From contig JARDZO010000292.1 of the NCBI GenBank assembly GCA_029240815.1, positions 1-6,833 of the forward strand: a stretch of 6,833 bases of DNA, given 5' to 3'. Origin of the DNA: Brevibacillus sp. Its GTDB lineage: Bacteria > Bacillota > Bacilli > Brevibacillales > Brevibacillaceae. Both the position numbers and the translations under genes were made by a program. The notes under the pieces were generated by a model. It was given only the letters and a program-made list of their open reading frames with translations, searched no databases and had not been told where the DNA came from. Below, in pieces: positions 1-5,723 of the stretch (position 1 is the first letter of the stretch; each line of letters begins with the position of its first letter).

Positions 1-62
1 AAAGGGCACAAGTCTCGCCTTCTCACTATCGTTCGAGGTCTCGCTATGTTGCACTTATACTG

Positions 63-87
63 GATAAGAATCTTATAAATTCTTATC
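63..87 (-). terminator. AT-rich perfect hairpin at the end of tctB (possible weak terminator or processing site)
   Basis: Two perfect 9-base arms (63-71 and 79-87) enclose a 7-base loop, and the arm at 79-87 contains the tctB stop codon. Read on the minus strand the stem is GATAAGAAT/ATTCTTATC. It lacks the GC-rich stem and U tract of a typical intrinsic terminator, so it may only attenuate transcription or stabilise the mRNA 3' end. No clear start of a following gene (for example tctA) is visible in 1-62; that stretch holds only a GTCTCGC direct repeat (near 13 and 39). Confidence 0.4.
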
Positions 88-574
88 TGTAGAACAAAAT
101 TCCACTCGGAAATGTAATTTGCAGCCAGTAGACGAACACACCGTACAAGCACCCAGTGAGAAGAATGGAAAAGAAGAGGGAAGTCAGCCATCGATAGAAA
201 CCGATCAAACGAAACAGTACGAAGGAAGCGAGAAATGTAGCCAGCACGTATCCTAGCCAATCCAGCAGCCATGCGTAGAGAAAGAGTGAGATGAAACAAA
301 GGACCAACCGCGTTTTCTCACCGGAGACTGCCGTCGGACTCGGTTCTTCGGATGCGGCGTTTGCCTCTCCCTTTTTGGTACGGAAAGATTGGAACAGCAA
401 AGCTACGCCCAACACGGCAAACACGATCCCCAGTATAAACGGCAACGTATGGTCACCGACATACGCGGAACTGGCATAGCTCTCCAGTCGATATGCCTCC
501 AGACTAACGATGAAGCCCAGAGCTATGCACAGGAGTGCCCCAATCAGATCAGGCAGATTATACGGGCGTACCAC
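83..574 (-). CDS. tctB: TctB-family small membrane subunit of a tripartite tricarboxylate transporter
   Basis: The 163-residue protein resembles the small integral membrane subunit (TctB) of TTT transporters, which works with a large TctA permease and a periplasmic or lipoprotein TctC binding protein to import carboxylates. Family signs are the length, an N-terminal D-x-I-G-x-L helix (about 8-27), a second helix with LPFILG (about 43-63), a charged cytoplasmic loop rich in K, E and S (65-88), hydrophobic helices over about 89-121 and 130-152, and a C-terminal FPSGIL motif like the usual P-x-G-x-L ending. The GTG start at 574 is chosen because an AAGGGGTGAT Shine-Dalgarno lies just upstream; an ATG 6 bases upstream of it is in another frame. 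No tctC or tctA is seen in the window, so partners must lie beyond position 1 or elsewhere. The substrate cannot be told from this subunit. Confidence 0.8.
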   Translation of the reverse strand: MVRPYNLPDLIGALLCIALGFIVSLEAYRLESYASSAYVGDHTLPFILGIVFAVLGVALLFQSFRTKKGEANAASEEPSPTAVSGEKTRLVLCFISLFLYAWLLDWLGYVLATFLASFVLFRLIGFYRWLTSLFFSILLTGCLYGVFVYWLQITFPSGILFYR

Positions 575-658
575 TTCATCACCCCTTCCGTTACATTCAA
601 AAAGCTATCAACAGCCTATGGCACAAATGCCTATTGTGTGCGTTTGCCTCGCTCAGAG

Positions 659-692
659 AAAAAAACCGCCCGGGAGAGCTGCCCGGACGGTT
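659..692 (-). terminator. Strong intrinsic terminator after the YrdB-family gene
   Basis: Read on the minus strand, 11-base arms (692-682 and 674-664) pair with a single T-G wobble around a 7-base loop and run into seven U residues (665-659). The stem is very GC-rich (core CCGGG/CCCGG). It lies 15 bases after the stop codon of the gene at 707-1051 and separates it from tctB, so tctB probably needs its own promoter in 575-658, where I could not identify convincing -35/-10 boxes. Confidence 0.9.
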
Positions 693-706
693 CTTGCGGT
701 TTTCCA

Positions 707-1051
707 TTACTTTTCAGCTAACACGTAATCCATCCCATGTGACACGAGTACACACAGCCCAAACAGAAGGGCCAATCTTGGGCGCCCCGCCGAGTACAGG
801 GCAGCTGCTGCAAAGCCAAAGACCATCACCTTCATCACGATTTTAAGTACGTTTGGAATCTCCATGCTTGCTTTCGGCGCAAGGAAAAGGCCCCAGACAA
901 CGATGACCACTACTGGGATACCGATGCCCAGTGCCCATTTGATTATGGCAGAAGTATGAAATTGAAAACCCCAATAACCATAGGCAATGATTGCTGCTAC
1001 CTCTGACAGAAATACGAGAAGAAGGAAAAAAGCATGAATCATACTCGTCAC
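707..1051 (-). CDS. YrdB-family (DUF2568) small integral membrane protein
   Basis: This small protein (114 residues from the chosen start) has four predicted hydrophobic segments at roughly 4-22, 30-53, 66-84 and 89-106. The sequence W-G-L-F-L-A-P-K-A after the second segment, followed by a hydrophobic stretch ending in A-G-R-P, is the pattern I associate with the YrdB/DUF2568 family, whose function is unknown. The frame stays open up to an ATG at 1102, but that extension is highly charged and an AAAGGAG site lies inside it (about 1062-1068). I therefore prefer the GTG at 1051, 10 bases from the SD core; an ATG at 1042 is a second option. It is transcribed alone, ending at the terminator at 659-692. 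Recognition rests on memory of the family pattern. Confidence 0.75.
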   Translation of the reverse strand: MTSMIHAFFLLLVFLSEVAAIIAYGYWGFQFHTSAIIKWALGIGIPVVVIVVWGLFLAPKASMEIPNVLKIVMKVMVFGFAAAALYSAGRPRLALLFGLCVLVSHGMDYVLAEK

Positions 1052-1190
1052 GTAAGCCTCACTCCTTTTCCGGGTTTGTTCACCCCGCGTTCTCTTTATC
1101 ATTGCTGTGTGCTAGGTTATTTGTAAAGATCTTCCTTACACAAATTGCGGGAATTACAACCACTTCCTTTTTCCACTCGGTCAGACTGTA

Positions 1191-1426
1191 GTGGAGGAGA
1201 GAAAAAAGGGGAAAACGCCCCAGCTTCATAGGAACACCTACTGGGGGGCGTCACTGTCCGGCTCCATGCAAAAAACGAAACCGCGTCCAAAGCAGCCATC
1301 TCAGGGAGATCCTCAGAGGTGGACGCTTACAACCGTGTTTCGTTTTTTCCATTGCGCCTCGGTAGGTGTTCCTAAGATCTTCCGCTTATTTCCCCTTTTT
1401 CCTCGGCCCAGCTTTGGCTCTTCCAC
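1191..1426. repeat. Long imperfect inverted repeat (about 236 nt), possible MITE or structured RNA
   Basis: The two halves are complementary in ordered blocks. GTGGAGGAG (1191-1199) pairs with CTCTTCCAC (1418-1426) at 8 of 9 positions. The AAAAAGGGGAAA block near 1203-1214 pairs with the TTTCCCCTTTTT block near 1389-1400. TAGGAACACCTAC (1229-1241) pairs with GTAGGTGTTCCTA (1362-1374), AAAAAACGAAAC (1270-1281) with GTTTCGTTTTTT (1337-1348), and GCGTCCA (1283-1289) with TGGACGC (1319-1325). The apex holds a small ATCTC-AGG-GAGAT hairpin. Both strands could fold into a rod. GTA occurs immediately outside both ends (1188-1190 and 1427-1429), compatible with a 3-base target duplication but short enough to be chance. 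No transposase is encoded. I do not recognise an RNA family. Confidence 0.65.
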
Positions 1427-1673
1427 GTATCTTATTCTGGGGGCTTTCCTAGGTTTTTTTGAGAAAAATCCTCCTTGGGTCAATGCCTTTGAAGAATCAA
1501 AGCATGGTTCTCCTTAATTCAATGGCTTCCTTGACACGTCGAACGGACCTATTTGACGACTTCGTTCTTCACTTAATTCACCCATGTCCTTCAAAGCGCC
1601 ACGATTGAGAAATTAATCTTTTACTCCCTTGAATCTCTTCATACCAGGTAGCTAGAGGCCACAACAGCTCGCA
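1427..1673. other. Gene-free spacer between two long inverted repeats
   Basis: I see no credible coding region. Short dyads are present: AGG-T7-GAG-A5-TCCT at 1451-1472, and a hairpin at 1483-1505 with an AAGAAT loop (CTTTG/CAAAG core). On the minus strand two AAGGAG-like purine runs appear (near 1470 and 1510), but the only nearby ATG is followed at once by a stop (ATG CTT TGA). The stretch could be decayed coding DNA, but nothing in it is recognisable. Confidence 0.5.
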
Positions 1674-1874
1674 GGAGAAGCAGGTTTCCAGGCGGAGCGA
1701 CTCCGGAACCCTACTCAGCGGAACAACGAATTCACGGGAACCAGAAGCGGTACCTCTGTGCTCGCTGCGAAGCGGCTACTACTTTACCGCTTCCCCGTGA
1801 ATCGTTGTGGAGCGGACAGTCTAATCTTCTACGTAGGGTGTAGGCCGGAGCATAGATCGGAAACCTGCTTCTCC
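1674..1874. repeat. Long inverted repeat with a perfect 16-bp closing stem; possible rod-shaped RNA or MITE
   Basis: GGAGAAGCAGGTTTCC (1674-1689) is the exact reverse complement of 1859-1874. Inside, further ordered blocks pair: CTCCGG (1701-1706) with CCGGAG (1845-1850), ACCCTAC with GTAGGGT, ACAACGA-A-TTCACGGG (1723-1738) with CCCGTGAATCGTTGT (1794-1808), and AAGCGGTA with TACCGCTT. On the plus strand the apex contains CGCT-GCGA-AGCG, a stem capped by a GNRA-type tetraloop (about 1763-1774). The fold is a long rod with internal loops. There is no U tract after either strand, so it is not a simple terminator. It does not match the tmRNA, SRP, RNase P or 6S sequences that I know, and no protein is encoded. 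Confidence 0.65.
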
Positions 1875-1901
1875 CCTCCACCACAGCATGTTAGTTCGTA
1901 C

Positions 1902-1954
1902 AAAAAAAGCTGCCACTGCCGTCTTTCATAAGAAGACTCGACCAGCAGCAGCTT
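1902..1954 (-). terminator. Intrinsic terminator of the zinc alcohol dehydrogenase gene
   Basis: On the minus strand AAGCTGC (1954-1948) pairs with GCAGCTT (1913-1907) and is followed by a run of U (1908-1902). The interior continues with a partly paired CTG/CAG region and a GTCTT/AAGAC tip. It begins 23 bases after the adh stop codon, so the ADH mRNA is probably monocistronic. Confidence 0.85.
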
Positions 1955-1977
1955 CGCTTTTCCCCTAGTTCACTTTC

Positions 1978-2991
1978 CTACTCCATCGTCAAAACAACAC
2001 GACCGTTAATTTGTCCTTTTTCCATCCGTTCAAATATCTCATTAATCTTGTCGAGCGGTTGTGTCTCGATGATCGCGCGCACTTTGCCGCGAGCAGCGAA
2101 GTCGAGAGCTTCCTGCATATCTTTTCTTGTCCCGACAATAGAGCCCTTCACTGTCACCCCATTGAGTACAGTATCGAAGATCGGAATCGGCAGCTCGGCA
2201 TTCGGCAGGCCCACGACGACGAGGGAGCCCCCGCGTCTGACTGATTTGTACGCTTGCTCAAACGCTTTTTTGGTGACAGCAACACTGATCGCACCGTGTA
2301 CGCCACCGACCTGCTCCTGGATCGCCGCCACAGGGTCAACCTCGCTGCCGTTTACGGTGATATCCGCACCCAGTTCTTTTGCCAGCTCCAGCTTTTCATT
2401 GTGGATGTCTACGGCTACGACGTTGTAGCCCATTGCTTTGGCGTATTGAAGAGCGACGTGCCCCAAGCCGCCGATGCCGTAGATGGCTACCCATTCCCCT
2501 GGTTTCACGTTGGCAACCTTCAGTGCTTTGTACGTCGTCACACCTGCGCACAGAATCGGAGCGGCATCCACATCGTTCAGCTCAGCCGGGATGCGAGCTA
2601 CGTAAGCAGCCGGTGCCACGCAGTATTCGGCGTAAGCTCCATCTGCCGAGTAGCCTCCGTTCACTTGCTTTTGGCAGAGTGTCTCCCAACCGGACAGGCA
2701 GTAATCACACTCGCCGCATGCGGAGAACAGCCAAGGAATCCCTACCCGATCACCCAGCTTCAAAGAAGTTACGCCCTCGCCCAGCTTTTCTACTACGCCT
2801 ACCCCTTCATGTCCGGGAATCAACGGCAGCTTTGGCTTGACTGGCCAGTCCCCATGGGCAGCATGCAGGTCTGTATGGCACACACCGCACGTTTTGATTT
2901 TAACCAGTACCTCTCCATACCCTACTTCTGGTACCGCTACCTCCTTTACCTCCAATTTTTTCAGGAACTCATTGACTACCGCTGCCTTCAT
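1978..2991 (-). CDS. adhP: Zinc-dependent NAD+-type alcohol dehydrogenase (AdhP/ADH-T type)
   Basis: This is a complete medium-chain alcohol dehydrogenase of 337 residues, the same length as thermophilic Bacillus ADH-T, which it closely resembles from memory. It is a cytoplasmic enzyme interconverting primary alcohols and aldehydes. The catalytic zinc ligands are Cys38 (in GVCHTD), His61 (in GHEGVG) and Cys148 (in CAGVTTY). The structural zinc lobe has Cys92, Cys95, Cys98 and Cys106. The Rossmann motif GIGGLG spans 172-177, and Asp195 at the end of the second strand indicates NAD+ over NADP+. The ATG at 2991 is chosen because AAGGGAGG (3007-3000) sits 8 bases before it; a GTG at 3015 is in frame but would place this SD inside the gene. 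It is divergent from the iron-ADH operon, preceded by a sigma-54 promoter and cre-like palindrome, and ends at its own terminator. All catalytic residues are intact. Confidence 0.95.
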   Translation of the reverse strand: MKAAVVNEFLKKLEVKEVAVPEVGYGEVLVKIKTCGVCHTDLHAAHGDWPVKPKLPLIPGHEGVGVVEKLGEGVTSLKLGDRVGIPWLFSACGECDYCLSGWETLCQKQVNGGYSADGAYAEYCVAPAAYVARIPAELNDVDAAPILCAGVTTYKALKVANVKPGEWVAIYGIGGLGHVALQYAKAMGYNVVAVDIHNEKLELAKELGADITVNGSEVDPVAAIQEQVGGVHGAISVAVTKKAFEQAYKSVRRGGSLVVVGLPNAELPIPIFDTVLNGVTVKGSIVGTRKDMQEALDFAARGKVRAIIETQPLDKINEIFERMEKGQINGRVVLTME

Positions 2992-3058
2992 CTCTTTTTC
3001 CTCCCTTAGTCCCACTTTCGGCTCTTGCCGTATGGATTAGTGTGATGCTGTTTTCTAT

Positions 3059-3075
3059 AGCAAGCAGCGTGCCAA
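3059..3075 (-). promoter_or_regulatory. Sigma-54 (SigL/RpoN) -24/-12 promoter for adhP
   Basis: On the minus strand the sequence reads TTGGCACG-CTGC-TTGCT, matching the sigma-54 consensus TGGCAC-N5-TTGCW at every conserved position. The invariant GG (3073-3072) and GC (3061-3060) are separated by exactly 10 bases. Transcription would start near 3048, giving a leader of about 57 nt before the ATG at 2991. Sigma-54 promoters need an AAA+ activator, and such a protein is encoded at 5692 onward. A TGC-TATAGA sequence overlapping its downstream edge could act as an extended -10 for sigma-A, but its -35 partner is poor. Confidence 0.85.
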
Positions 3076-3097
3076 GTTGAAAGCGCTTTATTCAACT
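3075..3097. promoter_or_regulatory. Palindrome with cre-like core, candidate CcpA or other operator
   Basis: AGTTGAA (3075-3081) and TTCAACT (3091-3097) form perfect 7-base arms around AGCGCTTTA. Within it, 3078-3091 reads TGAAAGCGCTTTAT, which matches the Gram-positive cre pattern TGWAANCGNTNWCA except at the last two positions. It abuts the -24 element of the adhP promoter, placing a bound protein against sigma-54 polymerase. CcpA repression is the first candidate. A binding site for the local NtrC-type regulator is the alternative, although it lies closer to -24 than is usual for an enhancer. Confidence 0.55.
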
Positions 3098-3126
3098 GCT
3101 GTTTAGGCGCTATCCCTCCCTTACGA

Positions 3127-3184
3127 GCCGTCATTTCGGCCGCTTGTGCCAAAAAAACGGCCCACTAGCCAACCTTTTGGCAAG
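3127..3184. promoter_or_regulatory. Cluster of dyads in the divergent region, candidate upstream activator sites
   Basis: GCCG-N6-CGGC lies at 3127-3140. A larger imperfect inverted repeat, CTTG-TG-CCAAAA (3143-3154) against TTTTGGCAAG (3175-3184), follows. These lie about 55-110 bases upstream of the adhP -24 element, a distance typical of enhancer sites for sigma-54 activators. They also lie 60-120 bases upstream of the iron-ADH start. No repeated copy of either dyad is seen, so the assignment rests on position and symmetry only. I found no convincing sigma-A or sigma-54 promoter for the plus-strand operon in 3098-3230. Confidence 0.3.
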
Positions 3185-3244
3185 AAGAGGGATTTACTCT
3201 TTGGTTGCGGTATTACTAGGTAGTGGAAAAAGGGGGACGATGGT

Positions 3245-4393
3245 ATGCAAATTTCCAAATTCATGACTCCGGAAATCATTTTTGGCAACCAGTCCATTGC
3301 CCAGATCGGGGAAAGCCTGCGCAGACTCGGGGCGACACGCGTCTTTCTCGTCAGTGATCCTGGAGTAGTCAGCGCTGGCTGGGTGGAGCGAATCATGGAA
3401 TATCTCACTTTGCAAAGACTCGATTACCACCTGTGGACCAACGTCACAGCCAATCCCAAGGACTATGAAATCCATGCAGGTGTGGCGGAGTATCGGGCAC
3501 ACGAATGCAATGCGATTCTGGGTGTAGGCGGCGGGAGCGCGATCGATGCAGCGAAAGCCATCGCGCTTTTGGGCACGAATGAAGGCAGTATCGTCGAATA
3601 CGAAGGGGTAGACAAAATCTTGCATCCCCTCCCCCCTATGGTCATGGTCCCAACCACAGCTGGCTCCGGCTCAGAGGTTTCGCAATTTTCCATTATCGTC
3701 GACAGTGCCAGAAAGGTGAAAATGGCGATCATCTCCAAATCGCTGATTCCCGACATCGCGATCATTGACCCGCAGACGCTGATGACCAAGGACAAGCAAT
3801 TAACTGCCAATACGGGCATGGACGTCCTGACCCATGCCATCGAATCGTATATTTCTCTTGCTGCTACGCCCTTGACCGAGGTGCATTCGCTACAGGCGAT
3901 GCGGCTGATCGCCAAGCATTTGCGACCGTCCGCAGCCAGTCAGTACAACGCAGATGCCAAGCAAGCGATGGCGATGGCAAGCCTCCAGGCAGGTATTGCC
4001 TTTTCCAACGCCATTCTCGGTGCTGTACACGCCATGTCTCACCAACTGGGGGGCTTCCTGGATGCTCCTCATGGCGAAGTGAATGCCATTCTGCTCCCTT
4101 ACGTACTCGAATACAACTACATCGCTGCACCTGAAAAATACAGACAGATCGCCGAATGCTTGGGAGAAAACACCGCAGGCCTGAGCTCCCGGGATTCCTC
4201 CCGGCTCGCCTTGAAGGCAGTGAAAGAGCTGGCTCGTGATCTGGATTGTCCCGAATCGCTGTCTGCCATCGGGCTCGTTCCCGAACAGATTGACCTCTTG
4301 AGCACGCATGCCTTGCTCGACGTCTGCATGACCACGAATCCTCGCGACATGAGCGCCCAAGACGTTGCTACCCTTTTCCGCCATGCCTTGTAG
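3245..4393 (+). CDS. Iron-containing (group III) alcohol dehydrogenase
   Basis: This 382-residue cytoplasmic protein belongs to the Fe-ADH family that interconverts alcohols and aldehydes (or lactaldehyde, 1,3-propanediol and related substrates) with NAD(P). The N-terminal dinucleotide domain carries VFLVSD at 33-38 and the GGGS loop at 95-98 followed by AID-AAK. The family signature appears as PTTAGSGSEVS (136-146), with Ser where Thr is usual at two positions. The predicted metal ligands are all present: Asp193 and His197 (GMDVLTH), His262 (VHAMSH) and His276 (APHGE). The ATG at 3245 has a G-rich SD (GGGGG, 3232-3236) 8 bases away; an ATG at 3240 is out of frame and closes after eight codons. 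The kinase gene follows after only 10 bases with no terminator, so the enzyme is very probably co-expressed with the two-component pair. Substrate is unknown. Because of this linkage it may be a metabolic partner, or like Pseudomonas ErcA, a contributor to signalling. Confidence 0.93.
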   Translation: MQISKFMTPEIIFGNQSIAQIGESLRRLGATRVFLVSDPGVVSAGWVERIMEYLTLQRLDYHLWTNVTANPKDYEIHAGVAEYRAHECNAILGVGGGSAIDAAKAIALLGTNEGSIVEYEGVDKILHPLPPMVMVPTTAGSGSEVSQFSIIVDSARKVKMAIISKSLIPDIAIIDPQTLMTKDKQLTANTGMDVLTHAIESYISLAATPLTEVHSLQAMRLIAKHLRPSAASQYNADAKQAMAMASLQAGIAFSNAILGAVHAMSHQLGGFLDAPHGEVNAILLPYVLEYNYIAAPEKYRQIAECLGENTAGLSSRDSSRLALKAVKELARDLDCPESLSAIGLVPEQIDLLSTHALLDVCMTTNPRDMSAQDVATLFRHAL

Positions 4394-4403
4394 GAGGTCG
4401 ATT

Positions 4404-5723
4404 ATGCAAAACAAACAGGAAATTCTCGAAAAGCTGACCGGCATCCAATCCTCCCGGAAAAGCTATTACACCGAGCTGATCTACCTCGTGGAGGAGATGA
4501 AAAAGAAAAACAGGCAACTGGCCGTCATCAACCAGCTGACGCAAATCCAGATCAATGCCTCCTGGCCGGAAACCAGCATCTACATCGCGAGCCAGCTTTC
4601 GCAGATCCTCCCGTTTGGTCATTTTGTTCTGACGCTCATCAAGGGAAGCAATCTTTCCTCCTATCTCACGAGACAGGATGGTGAGCAATGGCAGTGTCAT
4701 ACGCTCGCAGGCGCTGTCACACCTGATCAACCGACCCTCTCGCTAAAGGACGTCCTGCATCATTCCTTTGGTGAGATGTTTCCTGATCATCAAGCTCTGT
4801 CCGTTCCATTGCGCAGCCAGTTCAACCAGACATTCGGCTTCCTCACCCTGCTGCAAGAGGACAGGCAAAAGGTAGATGGCGAGGATGCTGACTTGTTTTC
4901 ATTGATTGCCGGTCATGTCGCTGTCTCGGTAGAAAACATCCTGCTTTTTCAAGACGTCAGCGAAAAAATCAAGATTGAAGCCCAGCTGATCCAATCAGCT
5001 AAAATGGCTGCGATCGGTGAAATGGCTGCCGGGATCGCCCATGAGCTGAACAGTCCGCTCACCGCTATTCTCGGTAATTCCCAATTGCTCCTGAGAGAAA
5101 TGAAAGCCAGTCCGACTGCTCCCTTGATGAATGACATCTATCAATGCGGTGTGCGCTGCAAAAAAATCATTCAAAACCTGCTCACCTTTTCGCGGCAGGA
5201 GGAGTATTTGTTCTCTACGATTTCGATCAATGAAGTCGTGGAGGACTCTCTCGGTCTGATCGGCTATCAGCTCTCTGTCTCCGGTCTTACGATTACCAAG
5301 GAGCTGGCACAGCCCCCGCTGCTCTTTCACGGGAGCCGTCATCAAATCGAACAGATCGTGATCAACCTGCTGCTCAATGCGAGAGACGCACTCGTAGGTC
5401 GAGAAAATCCCCGCATCGGGATTCGCTCTTTTATGGTGGAGGAAGACGGCGGTCAGTGCTATGCAGGGCTCACCGTGCATGACAACGGAGAAGGGATCGC
5501 AGCGGAACAGCTGCAGCAAATCTTTCACCCATTTTATTCCACCAAGGAGCGGACAAAAGGAACAGGCCTCGGCTTATCTGTCAGTCTGGGAATTGCGGAA
5601 GCGCATGGTGGGCGGCTGCTAGCCGAAAGTGAAGAAAACCAGTACAGCAGATTCACCCTGCTGTTGCCGCTTTTACGAGAGGAGGTCCAGGATGGAGAAG
5701 AAACGGATGCTGATTGTGGATGA
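4404..5723 (+). CDS. Soluble GAF-domain sensor histidine kinase (NtrB-like catalytic core)
   Basis: This is a 439-residue histidine kinase without membrane segments or signal peptide, so it should sense a cytoplasmic cue. Order of parts: an N-terminal charged, probably coiled-coil stretch (1-45), a GAF-like sensory domain (about 45-183), a linker helix, a HisKA dimerisation domain with phosphoacceptor His213 in A-H-E-L-N-S-P-L, and an HATPase_c domain with N box (NLLLNARDAL, 321-330), G1 box (DNGEGI, 360-365), F box (FHPFYSTK, 374-381) and G2 box (GTGLGLS, 386-392). The ATG at 4404 is preceded by a near-perfect AGGAGGT (4392-4398) that overlaps the end of the upstream gene; an ATG at 4365 lies inside the iron-ADH gene and lacks this site. 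It overlaps the regulator gene by 32 bases, implying translational coupling and a cognate pair. No family-specific ligand motif is visible in the GAF region, so the signal is unknown. Confidence 0.93.
   Translation: MQNKQEILEKLTGIQSSRKSYYTELIYLVEEMKKKNRQLAVINQLTQIQINASWPETSIYIASQLSQILPFGHFVLTLIKGSNLSSYLTRQDGEQWQCHTLAGAVTPDQPTLSLKDVLHHSFGEMFPDHQALSVPLRSQFNQTFGFLTLLQEDRQKVDGEDADLFSLIAGHVAVSVENILLFQDVSEKIKIEAQLIQSAKMAAIGEMAAGIAHELNSPLTAILGNSQLLLREMKASPTAPLMNDIYQCGVRCKKIIQNLLTFSRQEEYLFSTISINEVVEDSLGLIGYQLSVSGLTITKELAQPPLLFHGSRHQIEQIVINLLLNARDALVGRENPRIGIRSFMVEEDGGQCYAGLTVHDNGEGIAAEQLQQIFHPFYSTKERTKGTGLGLSVSLGIAEAHGGRLLAESEENQYSRFTLLLPLLREEVQDGEETDADCG

Noticed and set aside
1191..1517. 108-codon plus-strand frame in the intergenic region
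   Set aside because: It begins at a GTG with no ribosome binding site, runs through both arms of the long inverted repeat, is rich in K, P and F without recognisable domain, and is best explained by the palindrome.
1674..1874. Known structured RNAs (tmRNA, SRP RNA, RNase P RNA, 6S, T-box)
   Set aside because: None of their hallmark sequences that I know (for example the SRP GGAAGGAAGCAGC core or a T-box GGTGGTACCGCG) is present on either strand; only the general rod shape resembles 6S.
2254..3009. Long open frame (251 codons) on the plus strand opposite the zinc ADH gene
   Set aside because: It is antisense to a complete, motif-rich alcohol dehydrogenase, has no sensible domain content and reflects codon bias of the real gene.
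3054..3082. Sigma-A promoter for adhP with extended -10 TGC-TATAGA and -35 TTTCAA at 17 bases
   Set aside because: The -35 matches the consensus at only half its positions, and the overlapping sigma-54 element is a full consensus match, so the sigma-54 reading is preferred, although overlap of both is not excluded.
3098..3240. A second sigma-54 promoter driving the Fe-ADH-kinase-regulator operon
   Set aside because: Checking GG-N10-GC spacings on the plus strand, no candidate kept both elements, so autoactivation through sigma-54 is not supported by the sequence.
4365..4403. Upstream ATG start for the histidine kinase
   Set aside because: It would overlap the end of the Fe-ADH gene and skip the near-perfect AGGAGGT site directly before ATG 4404.
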